From the NCBI GenBank assembly GCA_036733165.1, contig DAINBB010000011.1, forward strand, positions 1 to 43,903: a stretch of DNA of 43,903 nucleotides, given 5' to 3'. How positions within the stretch are numbered: position 1 is the first letter of the stretch; each line of letters opens with the position of its first letter. Origin of the DNA: JAFGGT01 sp036733165 (GTDB lineage Archaea > Methanobacteriota_B > Thermococci > Methanofastidiosales > NM3). This document shows positions 8,837 to 17,845 of the stretch, piece by piece. The notes under the pieces were generated by a model. The model was given only the letters and a program-made list of their open reading frames with translations, made no database searches and was not told the origin of the DNA. The translations under genes were made by a program, and so were the position numbers.

Positions 8837-9217
8837 TCATTTCATGAACACGTCCTTGATATATGTATCCAGTTCCTTTTCAAAGGTATCATGCAGGGAA
8901 TCCATAACATTTCGGACGACCTCCCGCTTGAACTCGTCCTTGGAGACCTTTACAGAATATACGTATTTAAGGCCGCCCCTTCCTTTCTCTATCTTCTTCT
9001 CGACCAATCCCCTCTCGAAGAGACGATTCATCATTATAGAGATGGTAGACCTCCTTATGTCCTTCCTACCCTTGTGGAGCGTCTCATAGACGCCCCTTGC
9101 AGTCTCGGTGCCCCTTTCCCAAATGATGTCCATTATCTCAGTTTCCAATGGGCCCAGTACCTTCATGTAACCAGGTTCAAAGGGCCTGTACTCATGCCAT
9201 TCGAACAAGTTATTCAC
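8837..9217 (-). CDS. BlaI/MecI-type winged-helix transcriptional regulator
   Basis: About 126 residues. The BlaI family core VLGPLETEIMDIIWERG begins the winged helix (RRSTISIMMNRLFERGLVEKK), followed by a helical dimerisation tail. Bacterial relatives repress beta-lactamase genes; archaeal roles are mostly unknown. The start is uncertain. GTG 9217 is favoured because it keeps the pre-core segment seen in relatives and lies near the expected start of a transcript from a TATA-like ATAAAGTTTT at about 9245-9254; ATG 9166 is the fallback. It heads the clamp-loader operon, so it may regulate rfcS and rfcL. Confidence 0.85.
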   Translation of the reverse strand: MNNLFEWHEYRPFEPGYMKVLGPLETEIMDIIWERGTETARGVYETLHKGRKDIRRSTISIMMNRLFERGLVEKKIEKGRGGLKYVYSVKVSKDEFKREVVRNVMDSLHDTFEKELDTYIKDVFMK

Positions 9218-9262
9218 ACATGAGTATACGTTCTGCGGCAATTAAAACTTTATGTGACCGCC

Positions 9263-10672
9263 CTAACCTTTGACAACACCCAACGGCACAAGCCTCGCGA
9301 CCCTTGTGGCTATGCCGGCACTGTCCGAAACGCTTGCCACGCTGTCGATGTCCTTGTAGGCCTCCGGGGCCTCCTCGGCGACAGTCTTCATGTTGTCTGC
9401 GAGCAGCTCTATCCCTCTTCTTCCCAGGTCCTTCTTTATGTCCTGGCCGCTGAATCTCTTTATCGCCTTGGACCGTGACAGCACCCTGCCGGCGCCATGC
9501 GCGGCGGAACCAAAGAATCCCGATGCGCTCTCACATCCGCACAGGACATAGGACGCCGTTCCCATGCTGCCAGGTATAAGGACCGGCTGGCCGACATTTC
9601 TGTAGGCCTCGGTTATCTCCTTCCTGCCCTTCCAAAGCGACCTTGTGGCCCCCTTCCTGTGCACCATGTACTCCTTGCCCCCATGCTCCTCCCTCTTTGC
9701 GATGTTGTGGGCCACGTCGTAAAGTATCTCCAGCTCGGGATCGTTGAGGACGGACCCGAACGATTCGCGGGTCCAGTGGGTGATCATCTGCCTGTTGGCC
9801 CATGCGAAGTTCGCGGCCCCGCACATGGCCTTGAAGTAATTCTCGCCCTCCGGAGATTGTATGGGGGCGCATGCCAGCTCCCTGTCTGGGAGGACGAGCC
9901 CGTATCTCTCGATGGCCCTTTCCATTGTCCGTAGGTAGTCTGAGCACACCTGGTGGCCGCAACCTCTGGAACCTGTGTGTATCATGACGACCAGCTGGCC
10001 CTCGTAGAGCCCGAAGGCCTTGGCGGCCCCTTCGTCATATACCGTTGAGACCTTCTGGAGCTCGAGAAAGTGGTTTCCCGATCCGAGGCTGCCAAGCTGT
10101 GACGAGCCCCTCTTCTTCGCCTGGTCGCTTATGGCCCTGCTGTCCGAGGGCATGTTGCCGCCCTCCTCGATGAACTTCAGGTCGCCCTTTTCCCCAAAGC
10201 CGTTCTCCACAGCCCATCTCGCCCCAAGTTCCAGGACCTGGTCCATGTCGTCCCTTCCTATCCGCACCTTTCCCTTCGAGCCCAATCCGGACGGGACGTT
10301 GTTGAACATTGCCTTGAGGAGTTGATCCTTCTTGCCGTCTATCTCGCTCGATGCCAAGTCCGTCTTTATCAGCCGCACCCCGCAGTTGATGTCGTACCCG
10401 ACCCCTCCCGGGGAGATGACGCCCGATTCCATATCGAAAGCGGCCACCCCGCCGATGGGAAAGCCATAGCCTTGGTGCCCGTCGGGCATGACGAAGCACG
10501 CATCCACTATGCCCGGAAGCATTGAGACGTTGACGGCCTGTTGCAGCGTCATGTCCCTTTTCATCATCTCAAGGAGCTCTTCGCTGGCCACTATCCTCAC
10601 GGGGACGTTCATCCTTCCTTCCCTTGGTATCTCCCAAAGCTCGTTTCTCAATCGTTCAATGATCATCTTCAT
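9263..10672 (-). CDS. rtcB: RNA-splicing ligase RtcB
   Basis: A 469-residue GTP- and Mn-dependent ligase joining 2',3'-cyclic phosphate and 5'-OH RNA ends, used for exon joining in archaeal tRNA splicing. Visible: DGHQGYGFPIGG (64-75), PGGVGYDINCGVR with metal Cys97, SGNHFLEL, HTGSRGCGHQ, AAHGAGRVLSR with the guanylylated His, and the canonical end LVPLGVVKG. No intein. The stop is TAG, with TAA six codons further. The start overlaps the end of the P-loop protein gene (ATG 10672 or 10666). The window also encodes an intron-containing tRNA-Leu, a natural substrate. Confidence 0.97.
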   Translation of the reverse strand: MKMIIERLRNELWEIPREGRMNVPVRIVASEELLEMMKRDMTLQQAVNVSMLPGIVDACFVMPDGHQGYGFPIGGVAAFDMESGVISPGGVGYDINCGVRLIKTDLASSEIDGKKDQLLKAMFNNVPSGLGSKGKVRIGRDDMDQVLELGARWAVENGFGEKGDLKFIEEGGNMPSDSRAISDQAKKRGSSQLGSLGSGNHFLELQKVSTVYDEGAAKAFGLYEGQLVVMIHTGSRGCGHQVCSDYLRTMERAIERYGLVLPDRELACAPIQSPEGENYFKAMCGAANFAWANRQMITHWTRESFGSVLNDPELEILYDVAHNIAKREEHGGKEYMVHRKGATRSLWKGRKEITEAYRNVGQPVLIPGSMGTASYVLCGCESASGFFGSAAHGAGRVLSRSKAIKRFSGQDIKKDLGRRGIELLADNMKTVAEEAPEAYKDIDSVASVSDSAGIATRVARLVPLGVVKG

Positions 10673-11195
10673 CCATCATCCTTAGGACCTTGGATATGTT
10701 TTCCCTGTACTCCTCAAGCCCATCCTCGTTGATTATCATGACGTCCGAGAGGGCGATGGCATCACCTATGCCGAATCCGAGCTCCCTGTGGTCCCTCTCC
10801 CTGAACTCCTCGAATCGCAGCGGGTCGTCGTCCCTTCCCCTGTTTCTCAATCTCTCGAATCTCTTGTGGGGCGAGCTATGGATGGCTATCACCGTTGTGT
10901 CGAAGTGCTTTTTGAACTCGACGACCTCGCTGTAACCCCTGATGCCGTCGATGATGCACTTTTCCTTTCCCTCGAGCTTTGGTATCGTGAGCTGTGCTAT
11001 GGCCGAATTGCCTAATTCAATCCTCAGCTGTTGCGCGATGAGCCCGGAATCCTTGATCTCCCTGCCCCTCTTCAAGGCCTCTTCCCTTACTATGTCCCCC
11101 ATTACAAGGGCGGTGTAACCCATCTCCTTCGCTATGGTCACCACTTCTCCCTTTCCGCACCCTGGCATGCCCACTACAAGAAGCAATTCTGTCAT
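10656..11195 (-). CDS. UPF0200 P-loop kinase-like protein (dephospho-CoA kinase/adenylate kinase fold)
   Basis: About 179 residues with a P-loop GMPGCGKGEV at the N-terminus, MGDIVREEA, a lid region with RNRGRDDD, and a C-terminal DVMIINEDG segment. This matches the archaeal UPF0200 group of nucleotide-kinase-fold proteins, sometimes proposed as dephospho-CoA kinases; substrate unknown. ATG 11195 is used; ATG 11207 is equally possible and lies about where a transcript from a TATA-like GTTAAATAG near 11237 would begin. Its 3' end overlaps rtcB by 11-17 bases, so the two are one operon. Confidence 0.82.
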   Translation of the reverse strand: MTELLLVVGMPGCGKGEVVTIAKEMGYTALVMGDIVREEALKRGREIKDSGLIAQQLRIELGNSAIAQLTIPKLEGKEKCIIDGIRGYSEVVEFKKHFDTTVIAIHSSPHKRFERLRNRGRDDDPLRFEEFRERDHRELGFGIGDAIALSDVMIINEDGLEEYRENISKVLRMMDEDDH

Positions 11196-11238
11196 ATTAT
11201 CACACATGGTCTGGATGTGGAAAGATATGTCGGGACGA

Positions 11239-12894
11239 CTATTTAACTTTGTGCAAGGCCTTCGACGGGGCAAATTGCGAAAGGTAGAGGGAATAGAGGA
11301 ATGACGCGGCGAACAGCAAAAGTACCTCATAGTCCACCAGTCCTGTCTCTATGCCTATCAGCATGTATCCGAGCGTCATGCTGTACAGGAATGCGACCAC
11401 GCACCTTCTCCTCCCCGTCGTGGTTCCGAGGAGATTGTGTTCCATCTGCATGAAGAAGCCGAACACGGCCATTATGAGCACTACGCCCACGAGTCCGAAG
11501 TCCAGGGCGAACGGCCCGAATATCGTGGATGTCATGGATATGCCCCCAGCCCCGGCGAACACTGCCACATACCTTCTGGGGGAGAAGGCAAGGCCGGGCA
11601 TCAGGGTGGCGAACGATGTTATGCAGGCGATGAGGGTCTGCCCTTTTGTGAATCCGAGGTACCCACCGAGGTGCGCCATCATGTCGTATATGTCGAGCGT
11701 CAGGCCGGCCCTGACCGATATGGACTCAAGGAGCCCGACGTTGGCCCCTGTGGTATATGTCCTCATCACCGTCATGAACGCGAATATGGCGACGATGGCA
11801 CTGCCGGACACCAGAAGCTCGCTCACTGTGATAAGGTCCCAGACTATGGCGACAAGGATGGCCGCCACCAATGTTATCAGCACCTGGGTCCTATATCCTA
11901 AGAATGCCATCAGGACGGTCGCGAATGCTATTGTCAACACCGAAAGCGTCCTGGCCCTGCCCGCGTTTCCAGTCCTTGAACCCCATTCCCCTAAAAGGGA
12001 CACAAACAGCACGCTCCCGATGGGCAGCAGGTGCGACTTCATCGTGAACGATGGGTCAAGCCCCTCCCTGGACGTCAGCAAGGGTATTCTCCCGACCAAG
12101 GCGATGTCCAGGACCCAGTACAAGGCGCCGATGAATATCATGAACGCGGCGATGCTGTACGCGTTCCTCTCGATGGCCAGTGCCAGCCTTTCCGTATGAA
12201 AGTTTCTTGCCAGGCCGAGCACACCAAAGAATGCGTACGGGAATCCTATGCTGAAGTTAGCGTTCTTTAACATCAGATACCCTACAGCAAGGGCGCACAG
12301 GGAGACCTTTGCGCCGTACCTCCTGGAGAACAGGATCAGGAAAAGGGGGATGAGGCTCAATCTGGCGGCCGTCTCCCCGATTAGGAAGTACCCTGCGGCG
12401 GAAATCGCGAGACAGGTGAGAATATAAGGGGAATATCGCTCAGGGAGGTCTCCGAACCTCACCTTGGCGACCCTCGTGCCTATGAAGTATGCGGCCAGCG
12501 ATGCCACAATGGACCAGAGGGCGAACGGGGATATCCCATGGTCGCTCAGCCCCATGAACGCCACGAATCCCACTATGAACATCAGAGGGGACGCGAGGGT
12601 CTTTGATTTCTGTCCTTTAAGAAAGGGGATGTCGATCCTCAAAGGCAAGGGAGGGACCTTCTCCCTCATCAAGGATATGGCCCTCTTTGACATGGAACCA
12701 AAGCGGCTGTCGCGGATCTCCCTCTCCAGCCACATGAAGGACCATTCTATGAGATCGAAGACCGCCTTCGAGACCGTGCCGGGCCCGATGTCCGCCACGG
12801 ACTCCGGGCTCACCTTGCCTGGCTTCCTTCCGGTCGCTCTTGAGATGGCCGATATGAACAGATTGGCGATCCCTGACACAATGACTTCGAACAT
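11239..12894 (-). CDS. Polytopic membrane protein, oligosaccharide-repeat-polymerase-like
   Basis: A 551-residue integral membrane protein with roughly 12 or more hydrophobic segments after a short amphipathic N-terminal stretch. A large loop contains GRIPLLTSREGLDP, and a conserved-looking AFLGYRTQVL segment recalls Wzy/O-antigen polymerase-like proteins. That assignment rests on overall pattern, not on a decisive motif. It starts 4 bases after the stop of the upstream membrane-anchored protein gene, making it the third gene of a probable envelope-polysaccharide operon. It ends in TAG. The downstream P-loop gene probably has its own promoter. Confidence 0.6.
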   Translation of the reverse strand: MFEVIVSGIANLFISAISRATGRKPGKVSPESVADIGPGTVSKAVFDLIEWSFMWLEREIRDSRFGSMSKRAISLMREKVPPLPLRIDIPFLKGQKSKTLASPLMFIVGFVAFMGLSDHGISPFALWSIVASLAAYFIGTRVAKVRFGDLPERYSPYILTCLAISAAGYFLIGETAARLSLIPLFLILFSRRYGAKVSLCALAVGYLMLKNANFSIGFPYAFFGVLGLARNFHTERLALAIERNAYSIAAFMIFIGALYWVLDIALVGRIPLLTSREGLDPSFTMKSHLLPIGSVLFVSLLGEWGSRTGNAGRARTLSVLTIAFATVLMAFLGYRTQVLITLVAAILVAIVWDLITVSELLVSGSAIVAIFAFMTVMRTYTTGANVGLLESISVRAGLTLDIYDMMAHLGGYLGFTKGQTLIACITSFATLMPGLAFSPRRYVAVFAGAGGISMTSTIFGPFALDFGLVGVVLIMAVFGFFMQMEHNLLGTTTGRRRCVVAFLYSMTLGYMLIGIETGLVDYEVLLLFAASFLYSLYLSQFAPSKALHKVK

Positions 12895-12898
12895 TTAC

Positions 12899-13741
12899 CT
12901 ACAACCTTATATGGATTGAATCCTCGTCCGGGTCTATCACCGATGAGAGCTCCTGCGCGATATGTTCCTTGATCCAGTACTTGTCGAGCTCCCCGATCTC
13001 AAGGCCCGTCCTGACGAATATGTTCAGGTCGGAGAAGAAGACCTCGTCCATGATTATGCCGTTCTCCGCGAGCAGGCCTTCAAGCTTCTCGAGCTCTGAG
13101 ACGTCGGCCTGGTCCAGGTCTATCGTCACTCCGTTCTCGTAGCTTGTGAACTCGATGCCCTTGACGTAGTACAGGCCCTTTCTGAGCTCGTACTCAATGC
13201 CCTCGTCGAAGACCCTAGACGGCTCGATGGACTGGTCGAAGGATATGCTCCCGCTGACGGTTATGCTGTCTATCTGGAACTGGTCGAGGAACGACGCCGC
13301 GTCCGAGACATAGGCCAGGAGATCATCGAAGCTGTCCTTCGTTCCCGAATACATGCGGTAGTTCACCGTTGACTTGGTCTTGATTATCAGCTTGATCTCG
13401 CTCGCGCCCACCTCTTCCTCGTAGCTCATTCTGCCGCCGATCTCGACGGTCTCGCCGTTTTGCCTAAGGAATGTGAAGGACCCTTCACCAGTTCCTATCA
13501 CGTATCCAGTCTCCTCGAACGTGAGGTAGTCCGACCACCAGTACCCCCTGATCCATGTTTCATATTGGAAACCTTTTGAGTCAAGGTACTCCATGGAGTT
13601 GATGGCCTTGTATATTTGGGAACCGGTATAGTAGTACTCATCGACCTGCTGGTAGACCTCGCTTTCCTTGTCTATGAAGGAATAAGCAGAAAATAGAAGG
13701 ATGAGGATTATGAGAACATCTATAAGATTTATTTTTCTCAT
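12899..13741 (-). CDS. Membrane-anchored extracytoplasmic protein, unknown function
   Basis: A 280-residue protein with one N-terminal transmembrane anchor (INLIDVLIILILLFSAYSF), no lipobox, and a long Asp/Glu/Tyr-rich beta-strand-like exterior domain. The N-terminal NLIDVL pattern weakly resembles DUF4330-type anchors; I do not recognise the rest. Its start overlaps the upstream gene by 4 bases (ATGA), and its TAG stop lies 4 bases before the polymerase-like gene. The context suggests a role in surface glycan assembly or export (inference). Translating through the TAG would give a long Arg/His-rich extension, so TAG is a genuine stop here. Confidence 0.8.
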   Translation of the reverse strand: MRKINLIDVLIILILLFSAYSFIDKESEVYQQVDEYYYTGSQIYKAINSMEYLDSKGFQYETWIRGYWWSDYLTFEETGYVIGTGEGSFTFLRQNGETVEIGGRMSYEEEVGASEIKLIIKTKSTVNYRMYSGTKDSFDDLLAYVSDAASFLDQFQIDSITVSGSISFDQSIEPSRVFDEGIEYELRKGLYYVKGIEFTSYENGVTIDLDQADVSELEKLEGLLAENGIIMDEVFFSDLNIFVRTGLEIGELDKYWIKEHIAQELSSVIDPDEDSIHIRL

Positions 13742-14580
13742 TCATCTTCTCCTGTTGACGATGGTGCTATTATCTCAGCGAATATGGTGCTGAATAGCCC
13801 TATATCCTCATAGTTTGGCACCTCTAGGATGATGATCCCATCGAACGGTATCACTATGTGATTCTTCACAGCGCCGCCGGTCTCGGTCATGACGTATATG
13901 ACAGGCTTTGTGGGAGTGCCGATCTTGCCCTCGTATATGTCCACATAATAGTCGTTGTCATCGCTCTTTATCTCGTCGATGGTGATCTTGTCAATATCCT
14001 GGGCCTGCTTGCCGACAGCCTCTGAGATGTAGGACATCCCGTATGCCAACTGTTGGTTTTCAACGCCCTCGTTCTCCCAGGCGCTGAAAAGAAGGTATAT
14101 CTGGTCAAGATACTCGTATCCGACGGTCTCCGGTATGGATGTGAACGGATCCGTTGCTATGTATGATTTGACGTCGAAGTAGATGCTTATCTCAGATGGT
14201 GGCGACTCTACGGTGTCGCTCGTGAGCTGGGCATAGGTCTTCATGACCCCGTCCTCTTCCTCCTCATATATGTTGAGGTCATAGTACTCACCATCTGCCC
14301 CATGTATCAGGTAGTGGGTGTCGCTGTACTTGGCTGACACCTCGAAGTTGTATAGGCTGGTATCTGTAAGATAGGAAACATACCAGTATCTGAGGGACCC
14401 TTCGGCGAGGAATGCGTTTTCCTTGGCGAAGTCGGGGTCAACCCCCTTATCCTCTGAGTATACGAAAACATAAAACGAACCTACTATCAGTGCCATCACG
14501 ACTATGGCCCCGATGATTTTAAGATTCCTAGTGAAGACATTGTTCTTAGCTTCTGGCGAATCAGGGATGTCAGAATCCAT
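13738..14580 (-). CDS. Membrane-anchored extracytoplasmic protein, unknown function
   Basis: A 280-residue protein with a short cytoplasmic N-terminus, one transmembrane helix (IIGAIVVMALIVGSFYVFVY, residues about 23-42) and an acidic Tyr-rich external domain. No family recognised. Start ATG 14580 is supported by AGGTG five bases upstream; GTG 14586 is the alternative. First gene of the three-gene envelope operon, with a TATA box at 14609-14618. It resembles its downstream neighbour in layout (anchor plus acidic ectodomain), so the two may act as a pair. Confidence 0.8.
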   Translation of the reverse strand: MDSDIPDSPEAKNNVFTRNLKIIGAIVVMALIVGSFYVFVYSEDKGVDPDFAKENAFLAEGSLRYWYVSYLTDTSLYNFEVSAKYSDTHYLIHGADGEYYDLNIYEEEEDGVMKTYAQLTSDTVESPPSEISIYFDVKSYIATDPFTSIPETVGYEYLDQIYLLFSAWENEGVENQQLAYGMSYISEAVGKQAQDIDKITIDEIKSDDNDYYVDIYEGKIGTPTKPVIYVMTETGGAVKNHIVIPFDGIIILEVPNYEDIGLFSTIFAEIIAPSSTGEDE

Positions 14581-14608
14581 TATCACACCTGCATATCATT
14601 AAATTTCT

Positions 14609-14618
14609 AATATAAAAC
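14609..14618 (-). promoter_or_regulatory. TATA box of the envelope operon
   Basis: GTTTTATATT on the minus strand, about 34 bases before the ATG at 14580. It lies in the divergent region shared with atwA, which starts at 14762 on plus and has its own TATA-like ATTATAAATG near 14727-14736. Confidence 0.5.
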
Positions 14619-14761
14619 ATTTTCCTTTTTATGGAAATGATTTATATTCGTGTTTGTATCGTTCTTCAACAGAGACATTATTGCATACACCATTTTGTTG
14701 GATTCTGATTTTGTAATATTAAAAATATTATAAATGTTATGGAATACATTTTTAAGTTCCA

Positions 14762-16405
14762 ATGACTGAGATTCGCACAATTGGGGGTAATAGCTTGACA
14801 TACAGTCTCCTATCAGTGAAAGGAATTTCCAAATCATTCGATGGTTCCAATGCCATCGACGATGTCAGCTTTGACCTTTATCCGGGAGAGATATTAGGTA
14901 TCATTGGAAAAAGCGGTTCTGGAAAATCAGTGCTTATCCATGCCATAAGGGGTTCTAGCGACTATAAACCCCACGAAGGTCAAATCATATACAATTTTGG
15001 TTTTTGCAAGAAATGCAATATCTATGTCAGTCCCGAAAATATCGGGAAGGAGTGCTCGAGGTGCGGAGGCGTCTTTGAGCACAAGGAAGTGGACTTCCTC
15101 AATCTGTCCTCATCCGAGCTCAAGACGGTGAAGTCCTATATATCGATAATGCTTCAGCGGACATTCGCCCTATACGGTGAACTGACAGTCTATGAGAACG
15201 TTCTCAAGGAACTGGACAATATCGGTTACAACGAGAATGGGAAGATAAAGAGGGTCAGCGATCTCCTCACGATGGTAAAGATGGAGCATCGCATGCTGCA
15301 CATCGCAAAGGACCTCTCCGGCGGCGAGAAGCAAAGGATAGTCCTTGCGAGACAGCTGGCCATGGAACCTCTCATATTATTGGCGGACGAACCCACGGGC
15401 ACACTGGACCCAAAAACGTCGCACATAGTGCTTCAGGTCCTCAAGGACGTGTCCGTCAAGACGGGAATGCCAATGATAATCACCTCCCACAATCCGCGGG
15501 TCGTGTCCGAGATAGCGGACAAGGTCATCTGGATGGAGGACGGGAAGGTCAAGGGCATTGGCAAACCGTCCGAGATTGTCAACAGTTTCCTTGAGGAGAT
15601 GCCGGAGATGAGGGAGGAGTCCTTCGTCTGCAAGGAGGAGCCCAAGGTCATCGTGAAGAACGTCAAGAAGTACTTCTATTCTATAATGCGCGGTCTGGTA
15701 AAGGCCGTGGACGGCGTTGACTTCGAGATCAAGGAGAACGAGATATTCGGCCTTCTAGGCACCAGCGGTGCTGGGAAGACGACGCTCTCGAGGATGATAG
15801 GCGGCGTGACCGAACCGACGGAGGGCGAGATATCCGTCCGCGTCGGGGACGAGTGGATCGACATGACGAAACCCGGCTTCCTCGAGAGGGGCAGGGCCAA
15901 GCAGGACATCGGCCTGCTACATCAGGAATACTCGCTCTATCCGTCAAGGTCCATCTTCGAGAATCTCACCGACGCCATCGGCATGTCGCTGCCCAAGGAG
16001 CTTGCCAAGATCAAGGCGATACAGGTGCTCACCTCCATAGGCTTCGCCGAGGACAAGGCCAAGACAATATTGGAGAAGTATCCGAACGAGCTCTCTGTCG
16101 GGGAGAGGCACAGGATAGCTCTCTCACAAGTGTTAATAAGAGAGCCGAGTCTAGTTATATTGGACGAACCTTCAGGCACAATGGACCCCATCACAAGGAC
16201 CAAGGTCGCCATGGCCATAAAGGAGGCGAGGAAGAATCTCGACGAGACCTTCATCATAGTCACGCACAACATGGACTTCGCATGCGAGGTCTGCGACAAG
16301 GTGTCCCTGATGGAGAACGGGAAGATAGTCTGCTCCGGAACTGCCAGGGAGGTCACGATGAGCATGAAGGATGGCGTCCAATCCTCTGATAAGGTGCTTG
16401 TCTAA
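14762..16405 (+). CDS. atwA: Methyl-coenzyme M reductase activation component A2
   Basis: A 547-residue protein with two ABC ATPase domains and no membrane part. Domain 1: GKSGSGKS, a four-Cys zinc-ribbon insertion (FCKKC and CSRCGG), LSGGEKQR, LLADEPTGTLDP. Domain 2: GTSGAGKTT, LSVGERHR, LVILDEPSGTMDP. The zinc-ribbon insertion in the first domain is typical of component A2. The protein supplies ATP-dependent reductive activation of methyl-CoM reductase and occurs in MCR-bearing archaea. Start is ATG 14762 or a TTG at 14795 that has a G-rich site before it. The stop overlaps the mcrC ATG (TAATG), so translation is coupled. Confidence 0.95.
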   Translation: MTEIRTIGGNSLTYSLLSVKGISKSFDGSNAIDDVSFDLYPGEILGIIGKSGSGKSVLIHAIRGSSDYKPHEGQIIYNFGFCKKCNIYVSPENIGKECSRCGGVFEHKEVDFLNLSSSELKTVKSYISIMLQRTFALYGELTVYENVLKELDNIGYNENGKIKRVSDLLTMVKMEHRMLHIAKDLSGGEKQRIVLARQLAMEPLILLADEPTGTLDPKTSHIVLQVLKDVSVKTGMPMIITSHNPRVVSEIADKVIWMEDGKVKGIGKPSEIVNSFLEEMPEMREESFVCKEEPKVIVKNVKKYFYSIMRGLVKAVDGVDFEIKENEIFGLLGTSGAGKTTLSRMIGGVTEPTEGEISVRVGDEWIDMTKPGFLERGRAKQDIGLLHQEYSLYPSRSIFENLTDAIGMSLPKELAKIKAIQVLTSIGFAEDKAKTILEKYPNELSVGERHRIALSQVLIREPSLVILDEPSGTMDPITRTKVAMAIKEARKNLDETFIIVTHNMDFACEVCDKVSLMENGKIVCSGTAREVTMSMKDGVQSSDKVLV

Positions 16406-17022
16406 TGGAAAGGAAACATCACATCGTCAACTGCAGGGCCGCCATGGGCATGGGGCTCGGCGGCGGAATGGCCCAGAGGGGGACCATCGCAATGTGCGGC
16501 GGCGATGTGGTGGCCATAGCCATGTCACCGGGACGCAGGCACATCACCAAGCCGGTCTGCGAGATCACCTACGCCCTCAGGGAGGAGGAGATAGACACCT
16601 CGGTGCTCGTGCTCAACGCGGGGACCGGCGTGCCCTCGGACTGCCCCTACGGCAAGATGGGGGCGCGATTCGGCCTCGAGGACGAGGAGATAGAGAAGGT
16701 CAAGTTCTTCAAGCTCGCCATGATACACCACGGCAACGTCAAGAATCACCTGATCTACAAGACGAGGTTCATACTGAACAGGGTGGAAATACCTGCCGTT
16801 ATAGTGTGTCAGATACCGGTGGACTTCGAGGACTTTGCCAAGATCGGCATCAAGACGAGGCTGGTCAGACCCAAGGAACCCGTTTCGAAGGGGGAGGTCG
16901 TCGACATAATATACGGTGTCACGAGGGGCGTTTCCGTCGAACAGAAGAAGCTCGACGAGATCGTGTTCAAGGTAAGGGACGCCCTCAACAAGATAGAGAG
17001 AAATGAAAGCGATAATATTTGA
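16405..17022 (+). CDS. mcrC: Methyl-coenzyme M reductase operon protein C
   Basis: A 205-residue McrC-family protein. Recognised from the N-terminal GMGLGGGMAQRGTIAMCGGD and the SPGRRHITKPVCEITYALREE segment. McrC belongs to the A3a complex that, with A2, activates methyl-CoM reductase. It is often encoded in the mcr operon, but here it is linked to atwA, and mcrBDGA are not in this window. It overlaps atwA by 1 base and the HAD gene by 20 bases, so the three form a tight operon. Confidence 0.93.
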   Translation: MERKHHIVNCRAAMGMGLGGGMAQRGTIAMCGGDVVAIAMSPGRRHITKPVCEITYALREEEIDTSVLVLNAGTGVPSDCPYGKMGARFGLEDEEIEKVKFFKLAMIHHGNVKNHLIYKTRFILNRVEIPAVIVCQIPVDFEDFAKIGIKTRLVRPKEPVSKGEVVDIIYGVTRGVSVEQKKLDEIVFKVRDALNKIERNESDNI

Positions 17023-17788
17023 CAAATCAGGCACCATCTTCGACACCTGCAGGGTGGCCTTGGACCTGTCAAGGGATGAGATGAGCGTCGGGGTGTCATC
17101 CACCAGGATCGTCGACAGCATGAACAGGGGGGCCTTGCTCATTCTGGAGAAGAGCAAGAGCGACCTTATATTCTCGTCCTTGGACGAGCAGGACTTCTCC
17201 AGCTTCTGCAGGCAGAGTGGCCTCTCGCTCAAATGCGTGTACTCATCCAACTGCGACCGTGACATCCGCGTCGACGTCGCCCTGGACAGGTGCTCCATGA
17301 TCCCCATGTCGAAGTTCAAGCAGACCCTGAACGCCTTGTTCGATGAGATTGGCGGGGAGCGGATGAACTGCGGGGTGATATACGATGTCGCCAATGAACG
17401 CCCCAGCGGGGTGCTCAGCACAGGTGGCAGGCTCCTTGAGGGCGTGATGGAGCTCTTTGACCATCTCAGGGACGAGGGATGGGACATATACATCGCCACG
17501 GGGGACACCCTTGAGGGGATGCGAGAGCTCTCCGGGAAGCTTGGCCTGCCGTGCAAGAGGATATTCTGCTTCCAGGACGAGACCAAGAAGGCGGAGTCTG
17601 TCAGGAAGCTCAAGGAGACCTATGAAACTGTGGTCATGGTGGGGAACGACTCCAACGACCTAATGGCGTTCAAGGAGGCGGACATCTCCATACTGGTGCT
17701 TCAGGACGGGCTTGAGAAGAGGAAGGAGCTCTTCGATGTTGCCACGCATGTTGTGGACAAGGTGGGGGACATAAGGAACATATTATAA
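17003..17788 (+). CDS. HAD-superfamily hydrolase linked to MCR activation genes
   Basis: A 261-residue HAD protein. The first motif is FDKSGT (Asp7, Lys8, Ser9): the second Asp of the usual DxDGT is replaced by Ser, as in the DKTGT of P-type ATPases. The third/fourth motif is VGNDSNDLMAF, which resembles the P-type ATPase P domain. There are no membrane helices, so it is a soluble P-domain-like phosphatase or phosphotransferase. The 20-base overlap with mcrC implies a job tied to methyl-CoM reductase activation or its cofactors (inference); the substrate is unknown. Confidence 0.85.
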   Translation: MKAIIFDKSGTIFDTCRVALDLSRDEMSVGVSSTRIVDSMNRGALLILEKSKSDLIFSSLDEQDFSSFCRQSGLSLKCVYSSNCDRDIRVDVALDRCSMIPMSKFKQTLNALFDEIGGERMNCGVIYDVANERPSGVLSTGGRLLEGVMELFDHLRDEGWDIYIATGDTLEGMRELSGKLGLPCKRIFCFQDETKKAESVRKLKETYETVVMVGNDSNDLMAFKEADISILVLQDGLEKRKELFDVATHVVDKVGDIRNIL

Positions 17789-17845
17789 TCTTTTTATATC
17801 ATAACATATCATATTTTATATTATAAGATATAGAGGTCATCTATC

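Noticed and set aside
14607..14837. 76-codon minus-strand frame across the atwA start
   Set aside because: Covers the divergent promoter region and the atwA 5' end; no ribosome site or similarity.
16525..17613. A 362-codon open frame on the minus strand opposite mcrC and the HAD gene
   Set aside because: It is the antisense shadow of two clearly recognised plus-strand genes; its protein has no family features and no ribosome site.
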